A DNA stretch of 64,000 nucleotides from Bog-473 sp963787485 (GTDB lineage Bacteria > Actinomycetota > Acidimicrobiia > Acidimicrobiales > RAAP-2). The stretch spans positions 930,001-994,000 of the forward strand of contig CAWBDF010000007.1 in assembly GCA_963787485.1 (NCBI GenBank), read 5' to 3'. The notes under the pieces are model-generated. The model was given only the letters and a program-made list of their open reading frames with translations. It was not told the origin of the DNA and made no database searches. Both the position numbers and the translations under genes were made by a program. This document shows positions 30,073 through 38,533 of this stretch, in pieces (position 1 is the stretch's first letter; every line of letters begins with the position of its first letter).

Positions 30073-30411
30073 TTACAACGTGTCGGCCCCGCGTTCTCCG
30101 GTGCGCACACGCACCACCGTGTCGACCGGGACGACCCACACCTTGCCGTCTCCGATCTTGCCGGTCGCCGCCGAGGCGACGATGGCGTCGACCACGTCGT
30201 CGACTTGATTGTCCTCGACGAGTACCTCGACCCGGAGCTTCGGTACGAAGTCCACCTCGTACTCTGCGCCCCGGTACACCTCGGTGTGCCCTCGTTGGCG
30301 GCCGAAGCCCTGGGCTTCGGTCAGGGTCATGCCTTGCACACCCTTGTTCTTGAGCGCCTCCTTGACGTCGTCGAGCTTGAACGGCTTGAGCACTGCCACG
30401 ATCAGCTTCAT
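30073..30411 (-). CDS. glnK: Nitrogen regulatory protein P-II
   Basis: The protein has 112 residues and forms the trimeric P-II signal protein. It starts KLIVAVLKPFKLDDVKEAL and keeps the T-loop with Tyr51 (RGAEYEVDF), the modifiable tyrosine, and the ATP-site VASAATGKIGDGKVWV. It follows amtB by 33 bp with AAGGAG before its ATG, the usual amtB-glnK pairing in which P-II blocks the ammonium channel. A second P-II lies at 33804. Confidence 0.94.
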   Translation of the reverse strand: MKLIVAVLKPFKLDDVKEALKNKGVQGMTLTEAQGFGRQRGHTEVYRGAEYEVDFVPKLRVEVLVEDNQVDDVVDAIVASAATGKIGDGKVWVVPVDTVVRVRTGERGADTL

Positions 30412-30444
30412 TGTTGAACTCCTTTCGTTCTCTGTGACCGAGGC

Positions 30445-32031
30445 CTAGGACGCACCACCGGCGGGCGGTGCCGGCGGATCCGACCCCCCCAAGCCTGCGC
30501 CTGTCGAGCCGGTGTCGATTCCGGCCATGGAGAAGGCGCCGTCCGAACGCATCGCCAAGGTCTCCTCTGGGAAAGCCTCCTCGCCGTGAATGGCGAGATC
30601 ACCAACTTCGAGGACCTCGTCCTTGTAACGAGCCCCGCGCAGCACCAGGCCGATCAGTTTCATGAGGATGAAGGTGACGAGCGCCGACCAGAAGATGACC
30701 CAGATGGCCGCCCGGAATTGCTCCCAGAGCTGGTGAGCAGACCCCGTGTACATGAGGCCGTTCACCCCGAAAGGCGTGCACGAACCGTGGGCCGTCAGAT
30801 ACGTGGACTGGCTGGTGGCGACGACCTGACCGCTGGCGTTCAGGTTGCCGCAGCCGTACTCGATCATGTTGGGGTCGCCGAAGATTCCGAGCAGCATGCC
30901 GCCCATGAAACCAGCGATGCCGTGCGTGTACACGACACCCAGGGCGTCGTCCACCTTCGAGAAGGGCGGCACCTTCGAGAGGTAGTTCCAGGCCACCCAG
31001 ACAGTGGCGCAGGCGATGGCACCCACCGCGATGGCACCCCAGCCGTTGACCCAGCCCGCGCAGGGAGTGATCCCGACCAGGCCGCAGATCATGCCGTTGA
31101 CGCCGCCGAGGAACGTGGGCTTGCGCTCCTTGCTCAACCAGGCGTCCATGAGCATCCAGACCATGACGCCGGTGGCCGTGGCGATGTTCGTGTTGATCAC
31201 GGCCGCTGCCGCGCTCGCCCCGGCGTAGTACGGGTCACCGCCGTTGAAGCCGTTCCAGCCCAACCACAGGATTCCCGCACCGACCGCCGCCATGACCAGG
31301 TTGTTGGGCAAGGCGTGCTGACGATCTCGGAGGAGTCGGGGTCCGAGCACCCATGCCGCCACGAATCCCGAGACACCCGCCGACATGTGGATGACGTAGC
31401 CCCCTGAGAAGTCGAGCGCGCCCTCCTGTGCCAAGTAGCCACCGCCCCAAAGCATGAAGGCGTCGACGCAGTAGACGAAGGTCGACCACAGCGGCACGAG
31501 GAGGCACCAGGCGGCGAACTTGATCCGGCCGACCACGCTTCCCAGGAAGAGCAGCGGCGTGATGGCCGCGAACACGAACTGGAAGTACGCAAGGGCGGCC
31601 GTCGGGAAGTGGAACGGGATGATGGTGTTGGCCGCAGACATGGCCTGGCCCTGTTCCTGAAGAGAGTTGGTCGTGGTGCCGGGCTTCCCGATGAAGTTGT
31701 CGAAGAAGTGCGCCCACGTACCCGCTCCGGTGAGCTGGGTCTGGGTCACCACCCCGTGCACGACTTTGACGCCTCCGCCAAGTGACGTGGAGCCAAACGC
31801 CAGCTGGTATTCCCACACGAACCAGCCCACGAGGACGAGGGAGAATCCGACGAACATCATCGCCAGGACATTCACCGCCCACTTCTTCGGGACAAGTGAC
31901 GCGTACAGCACTGCCAAGGCAGGGAGGCTCATCAAGCCGACGAACGTGGCTGCAGTTATCTGCCACGTGTTGTCAGCCGGATTGAGCCAGCTGGGGTACG
32001 GCACGTAGGCCGTAGCTATCAGGTGGATCAC
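30445..32031 (-). CDS. amtB: Ammonium transporter AmtB
   Basis: The protein has 528 residues and about eleven membrane segments. It carries the Amt features DFSGGYVIHMSAGVSGFVAAW (first pore His region), LWLGWNGFNGG, and GVVYTHGIAGFMGGMLLGIFG (second His region). Relative to E. coli AmtB it has a longer periplasmic insert (about 75-125) and a Gly/Pro-rich cytoplasmic tail of about 60 residues. The start GTG has AGGAGAG seven bases upstream. Expression is probably controlled by GlnR through the site at 32158-32195. Confidence 0.93.
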   Translation of the reverse strand: MIHLIATAYVPYPSWLNPADNTWQITAATFVGLMSLPALAVLYASLVPKKWAVNVLAMMFVGFSLVLVGWFVWEYQLAFGSTSLGGGVKVVHGVVTQTQLTGAGTWAHFFDNFIGKPGTTTNSLQEQGQAMSAANTIIPFHFPTAALAYFQFVFAAITPLLFLGSVVGRIKFAAWCLLVPLWSTFVYCVDAFMLWGGGYLAQEGALDFSGGYVIHMSAGVSGFVAAWVLGPRLLRDRQHALPNNLVMAAVGAGILWLGWNGFNGGDPYYAGASAAAAVINTNIATATGVMVWMLMDAWLSKERKPTFLGGVNGMICGLVGITPCAGWVNGWGAIAVGAIACATVWVAWNYLSKVPPFSKVDDALGVVYTHGIAGFMGGMLLGIFGDPNMIEYGCGNLNASGQVVATSQSTYLTAHGSCTPFGVNGLMYTGSAHQLWEQFRAAIWVIFWSALVTFILMKLIGLVLRGARYKDEVLEVGDLAIHGEEAFPEETLAMRSDGAFSMAGIDTGSTGAGLGGSDPPAPPAGGAS

Positions 32032-32157
32032 TCAAGCTCTCCTAACTCTCGGCCGGTTCCGGCGCACCGTCCTGCGCTACAGGACGCCTCGATGCCCCGG
32101 GTACGGCAGGTCCACTTCCGACGGTTCTCCCCGCCGCAGACAGGATGCTGTTCGGGA

Positions 32158-32195
32158 GTTTCCACATGGTCACGCCCGTGTTTCGAGCGCGTTAA
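32158..32195 (-). promoter_or_regulatory. GlnR box upstream of amtB
   Basis: On the minus strand the order is TTAAC-n6-GAAAC-n6-GTGAC-n6-GAAAC. This matches the actinobacterial GlnR pattern gTnAC-n6-GaAAC repeated twice, with all four pentamers and all three 6-bp spacers in register. It lies about 127 bp upstream of the amtB GTG, a normal distance for an activator site. The remainder of the 310-bp gap from 32032 to 32341 shows the amtB ribosome-binding site but no clear -10/-35 pair. Confidence 0.75.
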
Positions 32196-32341
32196 TCCGA
32201 CAGGGTTCGCCGACGCCTGCTGATGGGAGGATCACCCAACCGCCCTGCCGCTCGCGCCGGCCCGGCTCGATCCGAAGCCTCGGATCAAGACTTGGATCAA
32301 AGGAGCGGCGTCACGCCTCCCGCTACCATCAGCGGATCACT

Positions 32342-32926
32342 GTGACCGGCTCCGACTCGCCCTCGACCCACGGCGGCGGCGACTCGCGGACACCTCCTCG
32401 TGACGCGGGCGGTGCCCCCGAGCGCATCGGCACGCTGAGAGGCGCGTCAGTCCAGTCCGATCCGCGCCGCCTCGCCCGAATGGCGCTCGGTCTCGTCATG
32501 GCGACCCTGGCGGTCCTCGCTGTCGTCTTCCTGGTGGCCGGGATCCATTCCAACGACCAGATCGACCGCCTGCACAACCATGGGCAGCCGGTGACGGTGA
32601 CCGTGACGGGATGTCTGGGGTTGCTCGGGGGCAGTGGGAGCAACGCCGCCGGCGATTCGTGCTCCGGCACCTACACCCTCAGCGGCCACACCTTCACCGA
32701 GCCGCTCCCCGGATCGACGTTCTACAAGCCAGGCACACGGATCCCCGCGCTTGCCGTTCCAGGTGATCCCGCCCTGGTGTCCCCGACCACGGTCGCGGAC
32801 GCGCAGCACTCCACCGCGGGTGTATTCGTCTTGCCCGCAGTCCTCGGGGGGGTCTTCCTCGTGCTGGCGGGCATCGTGGCGTGGCGGCACCGTGCCGGCC
32901 GCCGGAACGAGGCGGCATCGGACTGA
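32342..32926 (+). CDS. Two-pass membrane protein of unknown function (DUF3592-like)
   Basis: The protein has 194 residues. A disordered N-terminus (about 1-40) is followed by a transmembrane helix (about 47-67), an extracytoplasmic domain with PVTVTVTGC and SCSGTYTLSGHTF containing paired Cys, then a second helix (about 158-180) and a basic tail. This helix-beta domain-helix order resembles DUF3592 proteins, whose role is unknown. It starts at a GTG. It diverges from amtB. Confidence 0.6.
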   Translation: MTGSDSPSTHGGGDSRTPPRDAGGAPERIGTLRGASVQSDPRRLARMALGLVMATLAVLAVVFLVAGIHSNDQIDRLHNHGQPVTVTVTGCLGLLGGSGSNAAGDSCSGTYTLSGHTFTEPLPGSTFYKPGTRIPALAVPGDPALVSPTTVADAQHSTAGVFVLPAVLGGVFLVLAGIVAWRHRAGRRNEAASD

Positions 32927-32954
32927 CGCGGCTCCGTCCTGCCGGCGCGACCTC

Positions 32955-33554
32955 CTACGTGGGCGGCGTGTACCGCTTGTTGGGACGGGGGCGTGCCGCG
33001 TTGCTCGACTGCGTTCGGCTCTTCCCCGGTGCCCGCCCTTCTCCGGCCTCAGCCCGCCTCAGCGCCTGTTGGAGGCGGTAGGCCCGCACCATGTACCACG
33101 CGCCCGCCAGAATGAACGGAGCGGCAAAGCCGACGTAGGTGTAGTGAAGCTGGAACACCGCCAGGCCGAAGAGCGCCAACGTGATGCCCTGGAACAACCG
33201 CTTGCGCATGAGCGACGCCACCAGGATCAAGCCGGCGAGCCCGAGCAGGACGTAGGTGAGCTCCTCGTAGACGTGCACGTTCTGATGGTGCGTCCGCGCG
33301 TAATCGATCGAGGCGGTGCTGATCAGGAGTCCGACCATGGCGGCGATCGGGGCCGCCACGAGCCCGATCAGGCGCTCCTTGTCATCGGACCGCTGCAGCT
33401 CGTCGCGGATCTCTTCCGCAGTCCGGGTGTCGGCAGGCGGGTGATCCGAAGAGTCGTCGTCTGGCCGGACCAGCGTGTACTTCATGCGCTCCCAGAACGT
33501 CAATCGGGGCTCGTCACGGTCGTGGGAGGAATCAGAACCTCGGCTCGAGGGCAC
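32955..33554 (-). CDS. Membrane protein of unknown function
   Basis: The protein has about 199 residues with four hydrophobic helices (roughly residues 65-85, 95-115, 120-135 and 140-155). A soluble N-terminus contains LTFWERMKYTLVRPDDD and TAEEIRDELQRSDDKERLIG; a basic Arg/Pro tail follows. I recall similar LTFWER-starting proteins in Actinobacteria, with no known role. The start is uncertain: GTG at 33554 keeps the LTFWER segment, while the ATG at 33485 would drop it. Confidence 0.6.
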   Translation of the reverse strand: MPSSRGSDSSHDRDEPRLTFWERMKYTLVRPDDDSSDHPPADTRTAEEIRDELQRSDDKERLIGLVAAPIAAMVGLLISTASIDYARTHHQNVHVYEELTYVLLGLAGLILVASLMRKRLFQGITLALFGLAVFQLHYTYVGFAAPFILAGAWYMVRAYRLQQALRRAEAGEGRAPGKSRTQSSNAARPRPNKRYTPPT

Positions 33555-33587
33555 CGGAGAAGGGTAGCGCCCTAGCTTGAACAGCCC

Positions 33588-33614
33588 ATTTCTCCAGTGT
33601 TTCCACAATATTTC
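33588..33614. promoter_or_regulatory. Pentamer array upstream of the second P-II gene
   Basis: ATTTC-n6-GTTTC-n6-ATTTC gives three related pentamers at an 11-bp period, the same helical spacing as the GlnR box before amtB. Only the GTTTC/GaAAC class is present, so it matches the consensus less well. It lies about 190 bp before the P-II start at 33804. Confidence 0.35.
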
Positions 33615-33803
33615 GTGTCCCCCGATCCCGACGGGCCGCCCGTACGGAGCCTGTCCCTCTCCCCACGTCAGAGGCACGTTCGAACGGGGGGGCCGACCCT
33701 CGGGGGCAAGGCCGGAGAGGCCCCGGGAACGTCCGCCCGGACACGTCGGTAACGTGGCCCAGGCAACACTGACTCTCCCGGTCCAGCATTGAGGAGCCGA
33801 CTG

Positions 33804-34142
33804 ATGAAGCTCGTGGTGGCCGTCGTCAAGCCTTTCAAGATCGACGACGTGAAGAACGTGCTCAAGAACATGGGTGTGGAGGGCATGACCCTGACGGAGG
33901 CCCAGGGTTTCGGACGCCAGCACGGCCACACTGAGAACTACCGGGGCGCCGAGTACCAGGTCGACTTCGTCCCGAAGCTCCGGGTCGAGGTGCTCGTCGA
34001 AGACGAGCGAGCCGAAGCGGTCGTCGACGCCATCGTCTCGTCCGCCGCGACGGGCAAGATCGGTGACGGAAAGGTCTGGGTCCTCCCGGCGGAGACCGTC
34101 GTGAGGGTGCGGACCGGCGAGCGGGGGGCCGACGCCGTCTGA
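33804..34142 (+). CDS. Second nitrogen regulatory protein P-II
   Basis: The protein has 112 residues and is close to the glnK product at 30073, with the T-loop Tyr51 in RGAEYQVDF and VSSAATGKIGDGKVWV. Differences lie mainly in residues 4-25 and near 69-80. It stands alone, not beside an amt gene, so it may signal nitrogen status to a different target. The ATG at 33804 has GAGGAG upstream; the frame is open five codons further. Confidence 0.9.
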   Translation: MKLVVAVVKPFKIDDVKNVLKNMGVEGMTLTEAQGFGRQHGHTENYRGAEYQVDFVPKLRVEVLVEDERAEAVVDAIVSSAATGKIGDGKVWVLPAETVVRVRTGERGADAV

Positions 34143-34251
34143 GGCCGAACGACACCTGGGACAGGCACGGCCGGAGCGCTCCTCTCACGGCCGCTGACCT
34201 GGGCGCCAGAGCCCGAGCGCGTAAAAAGGACCTCGGCTACTGTGGGCCGCC

Positions 34252-34674
34252 ATGAGCGAAGGTGACCTGGATCTTTCGAGTATCTGGCTGTTCTCCACCG
34301 TCTCGGCGAAGGACCTGCGGCTGATCCGTCGGGCTCTCGAGGAAGTCGATGTGCCGGCCGGCAAGGTGCTCACCCAAGAGGGGACCGTCGGCCGGGAGTT
34401 CTTCTTCATCGTGGAGGGTAAGGCGATCGTCCGTCGGAACAACCGCAAGGTGGCCACGCTCGGCCCGGGCCAGTACTTCGGCGAGATGGCCCTGCTCGAC
34501 AAGCGACCTCGCTCGGCCACGGTCGTCTCGGAGACCGAAATGTCGCTCCTCGTACTCGGTCAGCGCCAGTTCAATGCGGTTCTCGACGCCGTGCCCGGCC
34601 TGGCCCGCAAGTTGCTGGTCGCCATGGCGATGCGCCTGCGTGAGGCCGACGAGAAGGCGATGGCTGCTATCTAG
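34252..34674 (+). CDS. Stand-alone cyclic nucleotide-binding (CNB) domain protein
   Basis: The protein has 140 residues and consists of a single CNB fold: LFSTVSAKDLRLIRRALEE, then GREFFFIVEGKAIV, GPGQYFGEMALLDKRPRSATVVSET (phosphate-binding cassette with GEMALL and the Arg of RPRSATV) and a C-terminal helix. There is no DNA-binding or kinase domain, so it must act through a partner. It lies between P-II and aquaporin genes, oriented like both. Confidence 0.85.
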   Translation: MSEGDLDLSSIWLFSTVSAKDLRLIRRALEEVDVPAGKVLTQEGTVGREFFFIVEGKAIVRRNNRKVATLGPGQYFGEMALLDKRPRSATVVSETEMSLLVLGQRQFNAVLDAVPGLARKLLVAMAMRLREADEKAMAAI

Positions 34675-34805
34675 GGGCGGCGCCGGTCGAACTGGCGCCC
34701 GTTGCCCCCCACCTGAGCGCCCGCTGGGGCATCCGCGCCTGCCCTGGAAGGCGCTGCGAAACTTCCGGTGTTCCATTCCTCGCCTGGACACAGGGGGTCT
34801 CTCTC

Positions 34806-35543
34806 ATGCAGCTGCAGTGGAAGAAGCTCGGTGCCGAGTTCCTGGGCACCATGGTGCTGGTCGTGATCGCCGTGGGCGTGGCCACCGAGTCGTTCGGGTT
34901 CCACCTCTTCGGGCTCAGCTACTCGGCCGGCGTGGCTGCCACCGCACTCGCCTTCGGCATGGTGCTGGTGGCTCTCGTCTACGCCATCGGGCCCATCTCC
35001 GGTTGCCACGTCAACCCTGCCGTGACGCTCGGGTTCATCTCGGCGGGTCGCATGAAGATCGAGGAAGGCATCGCCTACCTGGTGGCCCAGTTCGCCGGGG
35101 GCATCGCCGGCGCCTACCTCCTGTACTGGATGTTCACCACCTCGCCGATCTACAACAAGTCGATCCAAGGGCTGGGCACGGACGGCTACGGCAAGCAGTC
35201 CCACCTGCTGATCAGCCAGGGCGGTGCCTTCCTCGTCGAGGTGGTGCTCACGGCCATCTTCGTGTTGGTGGTCCTCTTCTCCACCCACAAGGCGGCGATT
35301 CAGGGCGCGGCGGGCGTGGCCATCGGCTTCGGGTTGATGATGGTCCACCTCATCGGCATCCCGCTCACCGGGACCTCTGTCAACCCGGCTCGGAGCCTCG
35401 GACCGGCCCTAGTCGTGGGTGGCACAGCGCTCAGCCAGGTGTGGCTCTTCATCGTGGCGCCCCTGGTCGGCGCGGTCGTGGGGGCGCTCATCCACCTGCT
35501 GCTGACCGGCAACGAGGCGGCGGAGGAGCCGGTAGCGGCCTGA
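34806..35543 (+). CDS. Aquaporin (MIP family channel)
   Basis: The protein has 245 residues with six membrane helices and two NPA half-helices: SGCHVNPAVTLGF and GTSVNPARSLGPAL. The second motif with Arg after NPA is the selectivity-filter arginine. The absence of a glycerol-type insertion and the SLGPAL ending suggest a water channel (AqpZ-like) rather than a glycerol facilitator. An extra loop (about 108-135, TSPIYNKSIQGLGTDGYGKQ) precedes helix 4. Confidence 0.88.
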   Translation: MQLQWKKLGAEFLGTMVLVVIAVGVATESFGFHLFGLSYSAGVAATALAFGMVLVALVYAIGPISGCHVNPAVTLGFISAGRMKIEEGIAYLVAQFAGGIAGAYLLYWMFTTSPIYNKSIQGLGTDGYGKQSHLLISQGGAFLVEVVLTAIFVLVVLFSTHKAAIQGAAGVAIGFGLMMVHLIGIPLTGTSVNPARSLGPALVVGGTALSQVWLFIVAPLVGAVVGALIHLLLTGNEAAEEPVAA

Positions 35544-35601
35544 GCCCGTCGGCCGGGCTCCTTTGGCCTGACATCGCCGACCCGGCCGCTACCGTCGGGC
35601 C

Positions 35602-36030
35602 ATGGACCTCGACCAGGCACTCGCCTTCGTCCGGGACCGCCGACAAGGGGTGTTGGCCACGATTCGCACCAACGGACGGCCGCAGCTCTCCAACATCGTG
35701 TTCGTTCCCGGCGACAAGAACACCTTGCGGATCTCGGTCACCGACGACCGGGCCAAGACGGCGAACCTGCGGCGTGACCCGAGGGCCTCGCTGTACGTGC
35801 TGGGCGACAACTTCTTCCAGTACGCCGTCATTGAGGGCACGGCCCGGCTCTCGCCGGTGGCCGCCGATCCCCACGACGACACGGTGGAGACCCTGGTCGC
35901 CTACTACCGCACCGTCCAGGGCGAGCACCCCGAGTGGGACGAGTACCGGGCCGCCATGGTGGCCGACCGCCGGCTCGTGATCACCTTGGAGCCCGAGCGT
36001 GCCTACGGCATGGGGCTGCCCCAAGGCTGA
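35602..36030 (+). CDS. PPOX-class flavin/F420-dependent oxidoreductase
   Basis: The protein has 142 residues and forms the split beta-barrel of the pyridoxamine-5'-phosphate-oxidase-like family. ALAFVRDRRQGVLATIRTNGRPQLSNIVF opens the barrel, and DDRAKTANLRRDPRASLYVLGDNFF is the cofactor-binding region typical of the Rv1155-type F420-binding group. F420 rather than FMN is likely from this resemblance only. It is convergent with the iron-sulfur reductase gene. Confidence 0.8.
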   Translation: MDLDQALAFVRDRRQGVLATIRTNGRPQLSNIVFVPGDKNTLRISVTDDRAKTANLRRDPRASLYVLGDNFFQYAVIEGTARLSPVAADPHDDTVETLVAYYRTVQGEHPEWDEYRAAMVADRRLVITLEPERAYGMGLPQG

Positions 36031-36087
36031 CCGCTTGCCCAAGCCTGACCACGCAGGTGTGCGGCGCCGGACACCGTCGCGGTGCGA

Positions 36088-38109
36088 TCAGCCGAGGGAC
36101 TCCTCGACCAGCTGCGAGAGGTCGAGGACCCGGACCTCGTCCTCTTTGGCGTTGGCCCGCACGGCGTCGTCGAGCATGATCATGCAGTAGGGGCAGGCGG
36201 TCGACACCACGTCGGCTCCCGTTTCGAGCGCTTCGGCGGTCCGCTCCATGTTGACCCGCCTTCCGATGTTCTCCTCGAGCCACATGCGGGCGCCGCCGGC
36301 GCCACAACAGAAGCCCCGCTCCTTGCAACGGCGCATCTCGACCTGCTGGACCCCCGGAATGGCACTGAGCACCGAACGCGGCTCCTCAATGACACGGTTG
36401 TGGCGGGCCAGGTAGCACGGGTCGTGGTAGGTCACCTTGCCCGAGTATCCAGACCCGGGCACCAGCCGTCCGGTCCGGACCAGGTGCTCGAGCAGTTCGG
36501 CGTGGTGGATCACCTCGTAGTTGCCCCCGAGCGCGGGGTACTCGTTCTTGATGGTGTTGAAGCAGTGGGGGCAGCTGGCGATGATCTTCTTGGCGCCCAC
36601 GCCGTCGAGCGTGGCGATGTTCAGCTTGGTCTGCTCCTGGTAGAGGTACTCGTTCCCCAGGCGGCGCACCGGGTCGCCAGTGCAGGACTCCTTGGGCCCC
36701 AGGATGGCGAACGTCACGCCGGCACGGTGCAGCATCCGGGCCGTGGCCTGGACGCCCTTGCGGGCCCGCTCGTCGAGCGCGCCGGCGCAGCCGACCCAGT
36801 AGAGGTACTCGACGTCGTCGGGGATGGCGTCGGAGACCACCGGGATCTCGAAATCGAGGGCCTGGGTCCACTCCGCCCGCTTGCCTTGGCCCAGCCCCCA
36901 GGGGTCGCCCTGGTTCTCGACATTACGCAGCATGGTCCCGGCTTCGCTCGGAAACTCCGACTCCATGAGCACCTGGTACCGGCGCATATCGACGATGGCA
37001 TCGATGTGCTCAATGTCGACCGGGCACTCGTTGACACAGGCCCCGCACGTCGTGCAGGCCCACAACACGTCGGGATCGATCACGTTGGGCACCAACGCGG
37101 TCTGCTCCCCGTCCCCGCCCATGAGCGGGGCGGCCGAGGCGAACATGTTGTCGCGCAGGTTCATGATGAGCAGCTTCGGCGAGAGGGGCTTCTCGGTGAT
37201 CCACGCCGGGCACGCCGATTGGCAACGCCCACATTCGGTGCAGGTGGCGAAGTCCAGCATCTGCTTCCAGGTGAAGTGGCCGATCTCACCGACTCCGAAC
37301 ACGGTGTCCTCGTCGACGTTCTCCATATCCATGTCGGGGGTCTTGTCCAGCCCGCCCAGGGCCCGGGGACGGCGGGAGAACGCCACGTTGATGGGCGCCA
37401 GGAAGATGTGGAGGTGCTTCGAGTAGGCCACGAAGACGATGAAGCCCGAAATGATCGCCACGTTGAGGATGAGGAACACCGTGGCCAGCACGGCATTCGT
37501 GCCGGCACCGAGGGGGGCGAGCACCTTGGCCACCGCATGGGAGGCAAAGGCGCCCCAGCCGTAGGGGAACTGGGACGGGTCGGTGTTCACCTGGGCGCCG
37601 CGGTAGAGGAGCAGGGTGATTATGACCAGGGCGATCATGAGGAGGACGAGCCAGGCGGCGCCGGTGTGGGATCCGTAGAAACGGGACTTTCGATCGAGTC
37701 GTTGCGGAGCGTTCTTCAGCCTGATGACGGCGAACACGGCGAGGGCGATCAACACAGCACAAGCGAAGAAGTCCTCCACCGCCCCGACCCAGTCCCAGGT
37801 CCCGACGAGGGGGATGTGGAAGTCCGTGTCGAAGAGGGCCCCGTAAGCCTCAATGATGGTCAAGAGCAGGATGGTGAAACCCCACATGGTGAAGAAGTGG
37901 GCCAGCCCCGGGACCGTCCACTGCAGGAGCTTGCGCTGCCCGGCCACCTCGGTGACCTCGGCCTCGGCGCGACGGCTCAACGGCCCCCGAGTGCGAGACG
38001 GGTCGGGCTTCCCTGATCTGATCAGCCTGGACAGCCAATGGAACCGCACGGCGGCGATGCCGAAGCCGGCCAGGGTGACACCGATGCCCAGAATGATCCT
38101 GACCGGCAC
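36088..38109 (-). CDS. Membrane-bound iron-sulfur reductase with CCG domains (Rv0338c-like)
   Basis: The protein has 673 residues. An NarI/HdrE-like membrane part occupies about residues 1-250 with five or six helices. Two [4Fe-4S] motifs follow: CTECGRCQSACP and CTTCGACVNECP. The C-terminal half has two CCG-type domains, with YLYWVGCAGALDERARKG ... SCPHCFNTIKNEYP and YHDPCYLARHN ... GFCCGAGGARMWLEEN ... ACPYCMIML. This resembles HdrD/GlpC-type subunits and the large M. tuberculosis Rv0338c reductase. It probably passes electrons between quinones and a soluble partner. The GTG at 38109 has AAGGAG upstream. Confidence 0.85.
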   Translation of the reverse strand: MPVRIILGIGVTLAGFGIAAVRFHWLSRLIRSGKPDPSRTRGPLSRRAEAEVTEVAGQRKLLQWTVPGLAHFFTMWGFTILLLTIIEAYGALFDTDFHIPLVGTWDWVGAVEDFFACAVLIALAVFAVIRLKNAPQRLDRKSRFYGSHTGAAWLVLLMIALVIITLLLYRGAQVNTDPSQFPYGWGAFASHAVAKVLAPLGAGTNAVLATVFLILNVAIISGFIVFVAYSKHLHIFLAPINVAFSRRPRALGGLDKTPDMDMENVDEDTVFGVGEIGHFTWKQMLDFATCTECGRCQSACPAWITEKPLSPKLLIMNLRDNMFASAAPLMGGDGEQTALVPNVIDPDVLWACTTCGACVNECPVDIEHIDAIVDMRRYQVLMESEFPSEAGTMLRNVENQGDPWGLGQGKRAEWTQALDFEIPVVSDAIPDDVEYLYWVGCAGALDERARKGVQATARMLHRAGVTFAILGPKESCTGDPVRRLGNEYLYQEQTKLNIATLDGVGAKKIIASCPHCFNTIKNEYPALGGNYEVIHHAELLEHLVRTGRLVPGSGYSGKVTYHDPCYLARHNRVIEEPRSVLSAIPGVQQVEMRRCKERGFCCGAGGARMWLEENIGRRVNMERTAEALETGADVVSTACPYCMIMLDDAVRANAKEDEVRVLDLSQLVEESLG

Positions 38110-38209
38110 AGATGCTCCTTGCCTCGTGGTACGTCGAAGGGGGGGTTGGCGGGGTGCGAGCGCCACCGGGGTACCTCAAGCGGCCCAGAGGATAGTGTGA
38201 CGTCCGCTT

Positions 38210-38280
38210 GCGGGCGTAGTTCAGAGGCAGAACATCAGCTTCCCAAGCTGAGAACGCGGGTTCGATTCCCGTCGCCCGCT
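38210..38280 (+). tRNA. tRNA-Gly (anticodon CCC)
   Basis: The sequence folds as a standard 71-nt cloverleaf. The acceptor is GCGGGCG / CGCCCGC, the D arm has GTTC/GAAC, the anticodon stem is TCAGC/GCTGA with loop TTCCCAA, and the T arm contains GGTTCGATTCC. The discriminator base is T, and CCA is not encoded. Confidence 0.95.
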
Positions 38281-38533
38281 CTCGTCGGTCTTCCCACATT
38301 AGGTCTCTTCGCGAGACTCGACGAGCGAGATCCCTGGGTCAGGTTCACCGTGACCGGAATCTGACCGAGCCCATTCGTGCTGAGTGGTCGTAGGAACCGT
38401 CTGCCTCTCTGCTCTGCCGGATTCGCTCCCGAGTTGATGCGCTTGGTTCGTCCGATGCCTTCGGGCGAACCGGTGACTCCCGGTGGTACTGGCATCGTCT
38501 ACGGCCGGCGGGCCAGCTACCGTCACTCGAAGC

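Noticed and set aside
36082..38016. Long plus-strand frame of 644 codons opposite the iron-sulfur reductase
   Set aside because: It is antisense to a gene with clear cysteine motifs and is rich in Gly/Val/Asp/His/Glu from the complementary codons, with no family resemblance. High GC produces such shadows.
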